A stretch of DNA of 64,000 bases. Origin: Thermosyntropha lipolytica DSM 11003 (GTDB lineage Bacteria > Bacillota > Syntrophomonadia > Syntrophomonadales > Syntrophomonadaceae). Position numbers and translations under genes: made by a program. The notes under the pieces were generated by a model, which saw only the letters and a program-made list of their open reading frames with translations, had not been told where the DNA came from and did no database searches. Shown here piece by piece: positions 43,894-51,853 of the stretch. How positions within the stretch are numbered: the first letter of the stretch is position 1; each line of letters opens with the position of its first letter. The DNA is taken from the NCBI RefSeq assembly GCF_900129805.1, contig NZ_FQWY01000009.1, forward strand, positions 1 to 64,000, in the 5' to 3' direction.

Positions 43894-44172
43894 GTTTTCT
43901 TCTCTCTATCCCTGCCTGCAGTTGTATTATAAGTTCCGCATCCCATTACTACTCCATCATAATAACTTGGTCCAGATAAAAATCATAACCGCTTAAAAAT
44001 ACCCTGGCGAGGTATGCCTTTCTTCAAGCAAGCAAATACTTCCTGTAAAAAGTTTTCCTTATTTAAAAAAGTTTTTACCTGCAACTGCAGATATTTTAAA
44101 AGTAATTTTAAAAACACGCTCTAGAATACAATCAGGTACCAAAAATCTTAATTAAGTGAAGGAGGAAAATCT

Positions 44173-45021
44173 ATGTCCCGGCTTATTTTTATACTCTTAG
44201 ATGGATTGCGTTATGATGTTGCTTTATCTTCCATGGGGTTTCTTAACCACCTGATCGAAGCAGATAAAGCTGCCCTCTATCTTGTAAAAGCTGAACTGCC
44301 TACCTTATCCCGTCCCGGTTATGCCACCCTTTTCAGCGGAACTAATTCTTCCATCCATGAAATAACCACCAACACTTATCTAAAACCTTCACCGGTGCCC
44401 AGCCTTTTTCACCTGGCCCGGGAAAAAAACCTGCGTACTGCTGCTGCCGCTTATTCCTGGATAAGTGAGCTTTACAACCGGGCTCCTTTCAACCCATTAA
44501 CCGAACGGGAACAGGAAAATGAAGAAAACCCCATCCAGTTTGGCCGCTTTTATTTTGAAGACAGTTATCCCTGTACCCATCTGTTTGCTGATGCGGAAAG
44601 TCTAAGAAAGAAGTATGATCCCCATCTTCTTCTCATCCATCCCATGAGCATCGATTTTAAAGGCCACCTTTACGGCGGCGATTCCAAAGAGTACCAGCAG
44701 GAAGTAATGTTTGTAGATAGCCTCCTGGCCAGCCTGATTCCCGTCTGGTGCAGGGAAGGTTATCACATAATTATAACTTCCGATCACGGCATGGATGAAA
44801 AAGGTATGCATGGGGGAAATACCTTAAAAGAAAGACAGGTTCCTCTTTTCACCATCACTCCTCTTATTGAGGCAGGATACTACCGCCATGAAATTCCCCA
44901 GACAGCAATAGCTCCTCTGGCTGCCAGAATGATGCAACTGGAAAATGTTATGCCTCTTCCCTTTAAAACCTGGCCTGGCTGGCAGGAAGAAAAAATTGTA
45001 GCTTTCAAAAAAGCCCGCTAA
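44173..45021 (+). CDS. Alkaline-phosphatase-superfamily phosphodiesterase (NPP/PhnA-like)
   Basis: This 282-residue protein without a signal peptide has the two-metal site of the nucleotide pyrophosphatase/phosphodiesterase family: Asp10 in LLDGLRYD, a likely nucleophile Ser46 in LPTLSRPGY (the family has PTxT or PTxS here), Asp and His in IDFKGHLYGG, Asp-His in TSDHGMDEKGMHGG. Substrates could be an organophosphate ester or a phosphonate. AAGGAGG precedes the ATG. It is followed 108 bases later by an ABC importer, so it may process what the importer brings in. Confidence 0.85.
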   Translation: MSRLIFILLDGLRYDVALSSMGFLNHLIEADKAALYLVKAELPTLSRPGYATLFSGTNSSIHEITTNTYLKPSPVPSLFHLAREKNLRTAAAAYSWISELYNRAPFNPLTEREQENEENPIQFGRFYFEDSYPCTHLFADAESLRKKYDPHLLLIHPMSIDFKGHLYGGDSKEYQQEVMFVDSLLASLIPVWCREGYHIIITSDHGMDEKGMHGGNTLKERQVPLFTITPLIEAGYYRHEIPQTAIAPLAARMMQLENVMPLPFKTWPGWQEEKIVAFKKAR

Positions 45022-45129
45022 TTTTTAGCCATTTTTTTACTTACTGCTATACAGATTTTTACATCTATTTAAACTTCACCGACTAAAATGGCAGTAAATA
45101 AAAATAACTATTTTTTAGGAGGTACCGAA

Positions 45130-46233
45130 ATGAAAAAACCGAAAAAAATCCTGTTAATTTCCCTTGTTTTGTTTCTTCTAACCTTACCTGTTGCCGGCTG
45201 TAAAAAAAGTCCCGCCGACTCTTCGACTGCCGATGCCGGCAAAGAACCAGCCAGCCTGGAAGAAATCATCAAACAGGCGCAAAAAGAAGGTATGATTGCC
45301 AGTGTAGGCATGCCTGACAACTGGGCCAACTGGGGCGAAACCTGGCGTGATATTGAAGAACTATATGGTCTTAAACATACAGATACCGACATGTCAAGTG
45401 CGGAAGAAATTGCTAAATTTGAAGCAGAAAAAAATAACCCTACTGCTGATATCGGCGATGTAGGTATAGCATTTGCTCCTGTAGCCGTAGCCAAAGGAGT
45501 AACCCAGCCCTATAAAACCTCCTACTGGGATGAAATTCCCGACTGGGCTAAGGACAAAGAAGGACACTGGATAGTCGGCTATCAGGGAACCATGGCTTTC
45601 CTTATTAATAAAAAACTGGTAGATAATCCTCCCCAAAGCTTTGCCGAACTCTTAAACAGCAATTACAAAGTAGCCGTGGGCGATGTCATGAAAGCTTCTC
45701 AGGCACAACATGCCGTGCTGGCTGCTGCTATTGCTAACGGCGGTGATGAAAAAAATATCCTGCCGGGAATCGAATATTTTACCCAGCTGGCAAAGAAAGG
45801 ACAGCTGCTAAAAGCAGATCTGAGTTTTACCAACATAGAAAAAGGGGAAATTCCCATCGCTCTTCTCTGGGATTTTAACGCTTTAGGCTATCGCGACCAG
45901 ATCGACCCCCAGCAGTTTGAAGTCGTAATCCCCCAGGATGGCAGTATAGTGAGCGGTTATGCCACCATCATAAATAAATATGCTCCTCATCCTAATGCTG
46001 CCAAACTGGCCCGGGAATTTATCTTAAGCGATAAGGGGCAGATAAACCTGGCTAAAGGATATGCCCGTCCGATCCGGGAAAAAGTCGAACTTCCACCCGA
46101 GGTTAAAGCAAAGCTTCTGCCTCCTGAACAGTACAAAAATGCTCGCCCCATTCGCGATTTTAAAGCCTGGGAAGAAAGTGCCAAAAACCTGCCTGCTCTC
46201 TGGCAGGAAAAAGTTTTATCCCATCTGCGCTAG
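45130..46233 (+). CDS. ABC importer substrate-binding lipoprotein
   Basis: This 367-residue binding protein starts with a lipoprotein signal peptide whose lipobox is LPVAGC, with the lipid-carrying Cys near residue 24. The mature part has the bilobal periplasmic-binding shape of the iron/spermidine/aminoethylphosphonate group (EEIAKFEAEKNNPTADIGDVGIAFAP; GTMAFLINKKLVDNPPQSFAELL). The ATG at 45130 is chosen because AGGAGG lies 7 bases upstream; the longer frame from 45088 would hide the signal peptide. The ligand is not readable. The neighbouring phosphodiesterase suggests a phosphorus compound. Confidence 0.9.
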   Translation: MKKPKKILLISLVLFLLTLPVAGCKKSPADSSTADAGKEPASLEEIIKQAQKEGMIASVGMPDNWANWGETWRDIEELYGLKHTDTDMSSAEEIAKFEAEKNNPTADIGDVGIAFAPVAVAKGVTQPYKTSYWDEIPDWAKDKEGHWIVGYQGTMAFLINKKLVDNPPQSFAELLNSNYKVAVGDVMKASQAQHAVLAAAIANGGDEKNILPGIEYFTQLAKKGQLLKADLSFTNIEKGEIPIALLWDFNALGYRDQIDPQQFEVVIPQDGSIVSGYATIINKYAPHPNAAKLAREFILSDKGQINLAKGYARPIREKVELPPEVKAKLLPPEQYKNARPIRDFKAWEESAKNLPALWQEKVLSHLR

Positions 46234-46251
46234 AGAAAGGATGTAAAAACA

Positions 46252-47100
46252 ATGGCAGTAAAACAAAAGCTCTTATACTCATTACTTCCTTTTATAATCC
46301 TGGTTGCTCTTTTTCAAATCGCCCCCCTGTTTTCTATAATAAAAGACAGCTTTTCTTCTGCCTCCTCTGGTGGGTTTACAACTGCCCACTATGAGGAATT
46401 ATGGCAGAACCCCTTTTACATGCAGGCATTTAAAAACAGCTTTCTCATAAGCATAGCTTCTTCTCTGGCTGCATTACTGGCAGGTATCATAATCGTAAAA
46501 TCTATACTGGGCTTTAGCCCAAACACTCAGGAAAAACTCCTGGTAATCACCAACATGGTATCTAATTTTGCCGGTGTGCCGCTTGCCTTCGCTTTTATTA
46601 TCCTGCTGGGTACCAACGGGCTTTTTACCTTGTTGTTAGGCCAGCTTGGTTTTGATCTGGCTTCCAGATTTGATCTCTATTCCTGGAGGGGGCTTATTCT
46701 CATCTATGTTTACTTTCAGCTTCCGCTGGCCGTCCTTTTGCTCCTGCCTGCTATGGCCAATGTAAAAAAAGAATGGCGCGAGGCAGCTTTTACACTGGGA
46801 GCTAACCCTCTTCTATTTACTTTAAAAATAGAACTTCCTTTTTTGCTTCCCAGCCTTTTAGGTACTTTATCCCTATTGCTGGCCAATGCTATGGGGGCTT
46901 ATGCCACCGCCTATGCTCTGGCAGGAAGCAATTTTAACCTGATTACTATCCGCATAGCCCAGCTTATAGCAGGAGACCTGTTTTTAAATCCTCATCTGGC
47001 AGGAGCCATGACCGTCATCCTTGGTTTAATGCTCATAGCCAGCATGTTTATATATCAGAAAAGCCTTTCTTATGCAAGGAGGAATGTTCATAATGTTTAA
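46252..47100 (+). CDS. ABC importer permease subunit 1
   Basis: This 282-residue protein has six membrane segments and the cytoplasmic EAA loop EWREAAFTLGANPLLFTLKIELP that docks to the ATPase. It belongs to the spermidine/thiamine/phosphonate-type permeases. It starts 18 bases after the binding protein gene, and the next permease starts within its last codons. Confidence 0.92.
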   Translation: MAVKQKLLYSLLPFIILVALFQIAPLFSIIKDSFSSASSGGFTTAHYEELWQNPFYMQAFKNSFLISIASSLAALLAGIIIVKSILGFSPNTQEKLLVITNMVSNFAGVPLAFAFIILLGTNGLFTLLLGQLGFDLASRFDLYSWRGLILIYVYFQLPLAVLLLLPAMANVKKEWREAAFTLGANPLLFTLKIELPFLLPSLLGTLSLLLANAMGAYATAYALAGSNFNLITIRIAQLIAGDLFLNPHLAGAMTVILGLMLIASMFIYQKSLSYARRNVHNV

Positions 47101-47953
47101 AGCCAAAAATAATCTTGTTATTGCCCTTTTTTTAATATACATCCTGCTTCCCATAGGAGCCACCTTTTTGTACTCTATATCCTCTCAGTGGCAAAACAGC
47201 ATATTACCAGCCAGCCTTACCTTGAACTGGTATAAGGAACTCCTGGGGGATCCCCGCTTTATAGCTGCCCTTATGCGTTCACTTATTGTAGGGGCAGGTG
47301 CCGTAATACTGGGACTTATCGTCCTGCTGCCTGCTGTTTTCACCATCAATCTATACTACCCGGAAAAAGAAAAATATGTTTCTCTTACCGCCATGCTTCC
47401 TTTCATTTTTCCAGGAATAATGCTGGCAGTAGGTTTAATAAGGTTATATAACAATTATTTTTCCTTCCCCCCGTTTTTACTCCTTTTAGGAGCTTATTTC
47501 ATAATTATAATGCCTTTTATATATCAAGGTCTGCAAAATGCCTTTAAATCAGGCAACAGCATAGAATTGTTTTACACCGCCCTCAGCCTGGGCGCTTCCC
47601 CCCTCCAAAGTTTTGTCTATGTAATAATACCTAACATAATTACGAGTATCATAATTGTCTCCCTGCTCTCCCTTTCTTTTCTTATGGGCGAATTTGTTCT
47701 GGCCAATCTGCTGGTAGGAGGAACCTATGAAACCGTGCAGGTTTATCTTTTTAAATCCCTCAAACAAAACGGGCACCTCGCAAGTGCCATCGTTAGTTTC
47801 TATTTTCTGCTCATAAGCCTCATTTCGATACTGGCTTTTAAGCTTAAAGACTACCGTTTCCAGACAAAAGCAGAAACAGCTGCCGCCAAAGAATTCAATC
47901 CTGTTTCTCAGATTAAAATCAAGCAAAGAGGTGATCTTCTTGAGCTTCCTTAA
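47093..47953 (+). CDS. ABC importer permease subunit 2
   Basis: This 286-residue, six-segment permease has the EAA-like loop TALSLGASPLQSFVYVIIPNI. The ATG at 47093 overlaps the stop of permease 1 by 8 bases and has AAGGAGG 10 bases upstream. It is the second half of a heterodimeric channel with the preceding gene. Confidence 0.92.
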   Translation: MFKAKNNLVIALFLIYILLPIGATFLYSISSQWQNSILPASLTLNWYKELLGDPRFIAALMRSLIVGAGAVILGLIVLLPAVFTINLYYPEKEKYVSLTAMLPFIFPGIMLAVGLIRLYNNYFSFPPFLLLLGAYFIIIMPFIYQGLQNAFKSGNSIELFYTALSLGASPLQSFVYVIIPNIITSIIIVSLLSLSFLMGEFVLANLLVGGTYETVQVYLFKSLKQNGHLASAIVSFYFLLISLISILAFKLKDYRFQTKAETAAAKEFNPVSQIKIKQRGDLLELP

Positions 47954-48971
47954 AGTTGAAAAAATAAGCCATCATTATGATAACAAACCGGTTTTGCATG
48001 ATATCTCCTTTTCCCTGGCTCCCAATGAGATTTTAAGCATCCTAGGTCCCAGCGGATGCGGTAAAAGCACTCTGCTTAAAATAATCACCGGCCTTATCCA
48101 GCCGGCAAACGGTAAAATCTATCTGGAAAACCGGGATATAACTGATCTTCCCCCCCAAAAAAGGGAAATAGGCATAGTCTTTCAATCCTATGCCCTTTTC
48201 CCTAATCTCAACGTTTTTGCCAATATTGCTTTCGGCTTAAAAATGAAAAAATTTAATAAACAGGTTATACAGGAAAGAACCCTGGAAATGCTAAATCTTA
48301 TAGACCTGCGGGAAAAGGCTTACTGCCTGCCTCACCAGCTCTCCGGTGGCGAACAGCAAAGGGTAGCCCTGGCCAGGGCTTTAGCTCCCTATCCCCGGCT
48401 GCTTCTGCTTGATGAGCCCCTGAGTGCCTTAGATGCCAAAATCCGCAAAAACCTGCGCCTGGAACTGCGCAAAATCATAAAAGCAGCTGGAGCTACCAGC
48501 ATATTCGTAACCCATGACCAGGAAGAAGCCATGCTTATTTCCGACCGCATACTGGTAATGAATGAAGGTAAAATTGAACAGGAAGGAACACCAGAAGAAA
48601 TATACACCCACCCCCGTAATCTTTTTGTCGCTGGCTTTATAGGCAACTACAACCTGTTCTCCCCCGCTGACATAGGGGAAATCGGAAGGCAAAAATTAGA
48701 AAACACCTTTTACGCCGTGCGTCCAGAAACTATAAATATCTACCCTTGCCATGAAGGAAAAGAAGCTTTTCCCCTCCACCCTCACAGTATAATATGTAAA
48801 GGCAAAATAACCGATGTTAATATGAGCGGAAACATTGTAGTATACAGCATAGCCGTAGGCTCTTCCCTCATCCGGGTAGATAAGCTTAACCAGGCTGGAT
48901 ATGAATATCTAAAACCAGGCACCCGGGTAATAGTAGAAATCCCCTACCAGGCCCTGCATAAAGTAGGTTAA
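47940..48971 (+). CDS. ABC importer ATPase subunit
   Basis: This 343-residue ATPase has Walker A GPSGCGKST, signature LSGGEQQR, Walker B RLLLLDEPLSALD, switch His in VTHDQEE, and a C-terminal TOBE-like domain from about residue 235. The start is a TTG overlapping the end of permease 2 by 14 bases, with AGAGGTG upstream. It completes a four-gene importer with the lipoprotein and two permeases. Confidence 0.95.
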   Translation: MSFLKVEKISHHYDNKPVLHDISFSLAPNEILSILGPSGCGKSTLLKIITGLIQPANGKIYLENRDITDLPPQKREIGIVFQSYALFPNLNVFANIAFGLKMKKFNKQVIQERTLEMLNLIDLREKAYCLPHQLSGGEQQRVALARALAPYPRLLLLDEPLSALDAKIRKNLRLELRKIIKAAGATSIFVTHDQEEAMLISDRILVMNEGKIEQEGTPEEIYTHPRNLFVAGFIGNYNLFSPADIGEIGRQKLENTFYAVRPETINIYPCHEGKEAFPLHPHSIICKGKITDVNMSGNIVVYSIAVGSSLIRVDKLNQAGYEYLKPGTRVIVEIPYQALHKVG

Positions 48972-48981
48972 TGAAAGCTAT

Positions 48982-49722
48982 TTATTCCTTTAACCTGCCT
49001 ACCGGCATGATATAAAAAATGTCCTCATTTTCATCCAGGGACAAAATCTTTTTTACTTCCGCATCATCAAATCCTCCAATCGAAACCGTACCTAATCCCA
49101 GGGAGACTGCCTGCAGATAAATATTCTGGGCAATATGGCCGGCTTCTGCATGTACGCAGAACTCGGCCAGCTTTTCCTTATCTTCTCCTTTTCCCATCTT
49201 TTCCTTCATCTCTTCATAACGTCCGGCAATAACCAGGAGAACAGCTCCCCTTCTTATTGCCGGCTGCTTTACCGCCAAGAAAATCTGGTTTTTATAATTG
49301 TGGGCATCTAAAGCGGTTAAGGCATGACGCTCGGGAAAATAGCCATAAAAACCAGGAGATAAGCCTTCCACATTCTCAGCCATCACATATACCTTTACCG
49401 GATAAAGGGCAAAAGAGGAAGGCGCGGTTCTTAATCCCCTTTCTTCATCGGTTATTCCCTGGGCTGCCCACAGAAGCTGTCCTAACTCCTGCAAAGTTAC
49501 CGGCTGGTTTGCATAATCTCTGACCGATCTTCTCTTTTTTAAAGCTTCCTCAAGCGAAACATCACTTTTATAGACCGGCCCCGGTAAAAAAATAAGCTCG
49601 CCCCTTCCGGCAAAATCCTGGGACGCCGGAGGAGGCAAATAGTACAAAAGCTTAAAACCCGCATATATGCCGGCAGATAAAGCTATTAAAACTACTATAA
49701 AAAACCACCATCTTTTTCTCAT
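48982..49722 (-). CDS. Membrane-anchored nitroreductase-family (SagB/ThcOx-like) oxidoreductase
   Basis: This 246-residue flavoprotein has an N-terminal membrane anchor (RKRWWFFIVVLIALSAGIYA) and a nitroreductase domain beginning EALKKRRSVRDYANQPVTLQELGQLLWAAQG. It should bind FMN and reduce a quinone, nitro compound or peptide-like substrate. The SagB/ThcOx branch also makes azole rings in peptides, but no precursor peptide gene is nearby. The ATG at 49722 has GGGAG 6 bases upstream. It is convergent with the ABC operon. Confidence 0.85.
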   Translation of the reverse strand: MRKRWWFFIVVLIALSAGIYAGFKLLYYLPPPASQDFAGRGELIFLPGPVYKSDVSLEEALKKRRSVRDYANQPVTLQELGQLLWAAQGITDEERGLRTAPSSFALYPVKVYVMAENVEGLSPGFYGYFPERHALTALDAHNYKNQIFLAVKQPAIRRGAVLLVIAGRYEEMKEKMGKGEDKEKLAEFCVHAEAGHIAQNIYLQAVSLGLGTVSIGGFDDAEVKKILSLDENEDIFYIMPVGRLKE

Positions 49723-49949
49723 CACCGTCTCCCTTCCCCAATAGAACAATTTATAAAATTATACCACCATTTCCCCAAAACCTATAATCTTCGGATAACT
49801 TTAGTTTGGAAAAATTTTTTCTGCAAGTAAACTTTTTATTACAATATGATATATTTATTACAAGCGTAATAACACATATGGCATCCATAAAAGAGCATAA
49901 GTTCTATAAAGCAGTAAGGAATAAAAATTTTTTAAAGGAGGGTTAAGCT

Positions 49950-50117
49950 TTGTATGTTCCTTACCACAATAATACCTATACTTTTCAACCTTTCCTAGAA
50001 TGGCGGAAAAATGTCGACTACTACGCAGATGACCCTTTTATCCACAAAGTAATCAAATGTTATGTAGACAATATCAATGACAAACATGCCAGCCTGGTAC
50101 ATTTCTTCAGGTATTAA
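49950..50117 (+). CDS. 55-residue protein of unknown function, possibly a gene stub
   Basis: A TTG start is placed 7 bases after a strong AAAGGAGGG site. The protein reads MYVPYHNNTYTFQPFLEWRK at its start and continues with YYADDPF and a tail ending FFRY. The FLEWRK...YYADDPF pattern reminds me of the amino end of long acyl-CoA dehydrogenases in related bacteria, but I cannot confirm it. If so, this is a truncated stub with its ribosome site kept. The bases from 49750 to 49949 are A+T-rich with no other gene that I can support. Confidence 0.45.
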   Translation: MYVPYHNNTYTFQPFLEWRKNVDYYADDPFIHKVIKCYVDNINDKHASLVHFFRY

Positions 50118-50200
50118 TGATAAAATTGAATCAGGTTATTTAAAGTTTCTCTGCCACCGTCCTTATACCCTCAATTTTTAATATTTAGGAGGCGATTTTT

Positions 50201-50803
50201 ATGTCAACTGGCTTAAAACGCATCGGCTATTCCTACCGGATAAACGATCCGGCTTTTGAGGAATATGTGAGAAAAACTAACCGCTGGTCCTTGATTTTTG
50301 CTCTAATACTTGCTTTCATTGCTGTTATCGGATTTTACATTGCAGGTGAGACGAGTTCCGAAATGAGTAACCCTGAAGCTTTACTTATCGGGCTTGGTAT
50401 TGGCGGAATGTTTATAGCTATTGCCCTTATTCAGATTTCCTGGAGGCAAAAAGCTAAAACCTGGGATGGAGAAGTAATAGACAAAAAAATTGAGCACAAA
50501 AAGCGCATCAGAGATGAATATGATAGTGAAAATAACAGAAGAACATATGTGGAACACTATACCTTATACACCGTCCTTATACGCAGAGAAGACGGGAAAA
50601 TCCACCCAATAAGCGTAGAAGACAACGATACAATTTATAACTACTACCAGGTCGGAGATAAAGTCCGCTATCACGGTTTTCTAAACTCCTTCGAAAAATA
50701 CGATAAATCAAAAGATACTATCATTTTCTGTAATGCCTGTGGAACCCTTTGCGACATCAACGAAGATTACTGCTACCGCTGTAAATGTCCACTGCTTAAA
50801 TAA
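50201..50803 (+). CDS. Two-segment membrane protein with C-terminal zinc ribbon
   Basis: This 200-residue protein has membrane segments near 30-50 and 65-83, a cytoplasmic domain with beta-rich sequence (WDGEVIDKKIEHKKR, YTLYTVLIRREDGK, VGDKVRYHGF) and a zinc ribbon, CNACGTLCDINEDYCYRCKC, at the end. The soluble part resembles DUF3592-type domains found in membrane stress proteins. TTTAGGAGG precedes the ATG. No function is known. Confidence 0.75.
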   Translation: MSTGLKRIGYSYRINDPAFEEYVRKTNRWSLIFALILAFIAVIGFYIAGETSSEMSNPEALLIGLGIGGMFIAIALIQISWRQKAKTWDGEVIDKKIEHKKRIRDEYDSENNRRTYVEHYTLYTVLIRREDGKIHPISVEDNDTIYNYYQVGDKVRYHGFLNSFEKYDKSKDTIIFCNACGTLCDINEDYCYRCKCPLLK

Positions 50804-51012
50804 TAAACCCTTTCCATTTTCGCTCTTTTAAGCCCGTAAAAGCCTGTATATCATTTTCTGGAAGGCTTTCGTTATATGTTATATGTAAATAAACTCCCGA
50901 ATAAATTCCAATTTGATATGTAATTTGAGGAAAAAAGTTATTTGAAGAAACGGAAGCAAGAGAAAAAGAAAAAAAGGGATAAATGGCTAAAAATTGAAAT
51001 ACATCTACATCA

Positions 51013-51050
51013 GGTTGTCGACAAAATATTTGTTGACAGCCATTTTTAAT
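51013..51050 (+). terminator. Terminator downstream of the zinc-ribbon gene
   Basis: GGTTGTCGACA pairs with TGTTGACAGCC (two G-U pairs) and is followed by ATTTTTAATTT. Between 50807 and 51012 I see only A+T-rich sequence and a short lysine-rich open frame that lacks a start. Confidence 0.7.
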
Positions 51051-51204
51051 TTATTTATCTTAAAACAAAGGAAATAAAGTGATAAATTTTTGAAAAAGTA
51101 GCAAAAAATTATAAAAACAAAATATTGGTCTCTATGAATTATACAGAAGGGATATCCTCATGTATCCAAGCTAAGACCGGGGTGCTATTCGAGCCGGATT
51201 CACG

Positions 51205-51230
51205 ACAACAATTACGTGGAGGTGATACAA
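51205..51230 (+). promoter_or_regulatory. Hairpin overlapping a strong ribosome site
   Basis: TTCACG-N10-CGTGGA (one wobble pair) folds over the strong GGAGGTGAT ribosome site at 51217-51225, which could limit translation of the short frame that follows. Confidence 0.3.
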
Positions 51231-51239
51231 AAAAATAAT

Positions 51240-51350
51240 TTGTGTTACTTTAACAGCCAGGAACAAACAGTCGAATTTTACAACTGCCAAATAATCCCCC
51301 GCCAACTTTATAAAAACTACAAAAGAGAGGTTATTCGCCATGCAACTTAA
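51240..51350 (+). CDS. Possible 36-residue leader peptide overlapping the next gene
   Basis: A TTG lies about 14 bases after GGAGGTGAT and opens a frame coding for MCYFNSQEQTVEFYNCQIIP and 16 more residues. It ends at TAA inside the start of the 51340 gene, overlapping by 11 bases. Translation coupling is plausible. The start codon and the spacing are both poor. Confidence 0.3.
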   Translation: MCYFNSQEQTVEFYNCQIIPRQLYKNYKREVIRHAT

Positions 51351-51729
51351 AAAACATTTATTTGCTTTATTAATAGTCTTGTTGACAACAGGAATCCTGT
51401 CTGCTGTTGTATATTTTTCTAATCAATATTACTCCAAAACATATAATGCTGCAGTTCAGTTAACTATTACTAATCTGGCTTACATTATGTTAGGCATCAT
51501 TTTGGGTATTATACACATAACACGCCAGTATAATATTTATGGCAAATGGAAAATCGATAAACTGCAAATAGCGGTATTTACAATTCCTTTTCTGGTATTT
51601 TATCTAATATTAATTTTCAATGTTCAAAACATCTTTATTCGCTATCATGTGGTAATTAACAGCTTCTTTAAAGATGCTATCGGCATTATAATAGGCTATT
51701 CATTTATAAGCAGTTTTTACAAAAAATAA
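51340..51729 (+). CDS. Small four-segment membrane protein of unknown function
   Basis: This 129-residue protein has hydrophobic segments near 8-25, 42-62, 78-97 and 108-126, separated by short charged loops. AGAGAGG precedes the ATG. No motif is recognised. It follows a possible leader frame and a hairpin and is bounded by a terminator. The codons are A/T-rich. Confidence 0.65.
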   Translation: MQLKKHLFALLIVLLTTGILSAVVYFSNQYYSKTYNAAVQLTITNLAYIMLGIILGIIHITRQYNIYGKWKIDKLQIAVFTIPFLVFYLILIFNVQNIFIRYHVVINSFFKDAIGIIIGYSFISSFYKK

Positions 51730-51732
51730 GGA

Positions 51733-51795
51733 AAAAAGGATAAGTGATGCAAAATCTTGATTTCTCAAGCCCTTATCACTTATCCTCCCTTATTC
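51733..51795. terminator. Bidirectional terminator between the small membrane gene and glmS
   Basis: GGATAAGTGAT / ATCACTTATCC, a perfect 11-bp stem with a smaller CTTGA/TCAAG hairpin in the loop, between convergent genes. The flanking A-rich and T-rich bases fit both directions, though they are not long runs. Confidence 0.55.
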
Positions 51796-51853
51796 TTTTC
51801 CCCTGCCTCAAAAGAACTATTTTGCGCATAGGGAAAGAGTTTTTAACCCCCAT

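Noticed and set aside
43808-43996. 62-codon plus-strand frame after the membrane protein gene
   Set aside because: It runs straight through a perfect terminator hairpin and has no ribosome site.
48982-49722. SagB-like enzyme as part of a peptide natural-product cluster
   Set aside because: No precursor peptide, cyclodehydratase or transporter of that type is nearby, and the membrane anchor and neighbours do not suggest it.
50939-50990. Short lysine/glutamate-rich frame before the 51013 hairpin
   Set aside because: No start codon or ribosome site; low-complexity A-rich sequence easily explains it.
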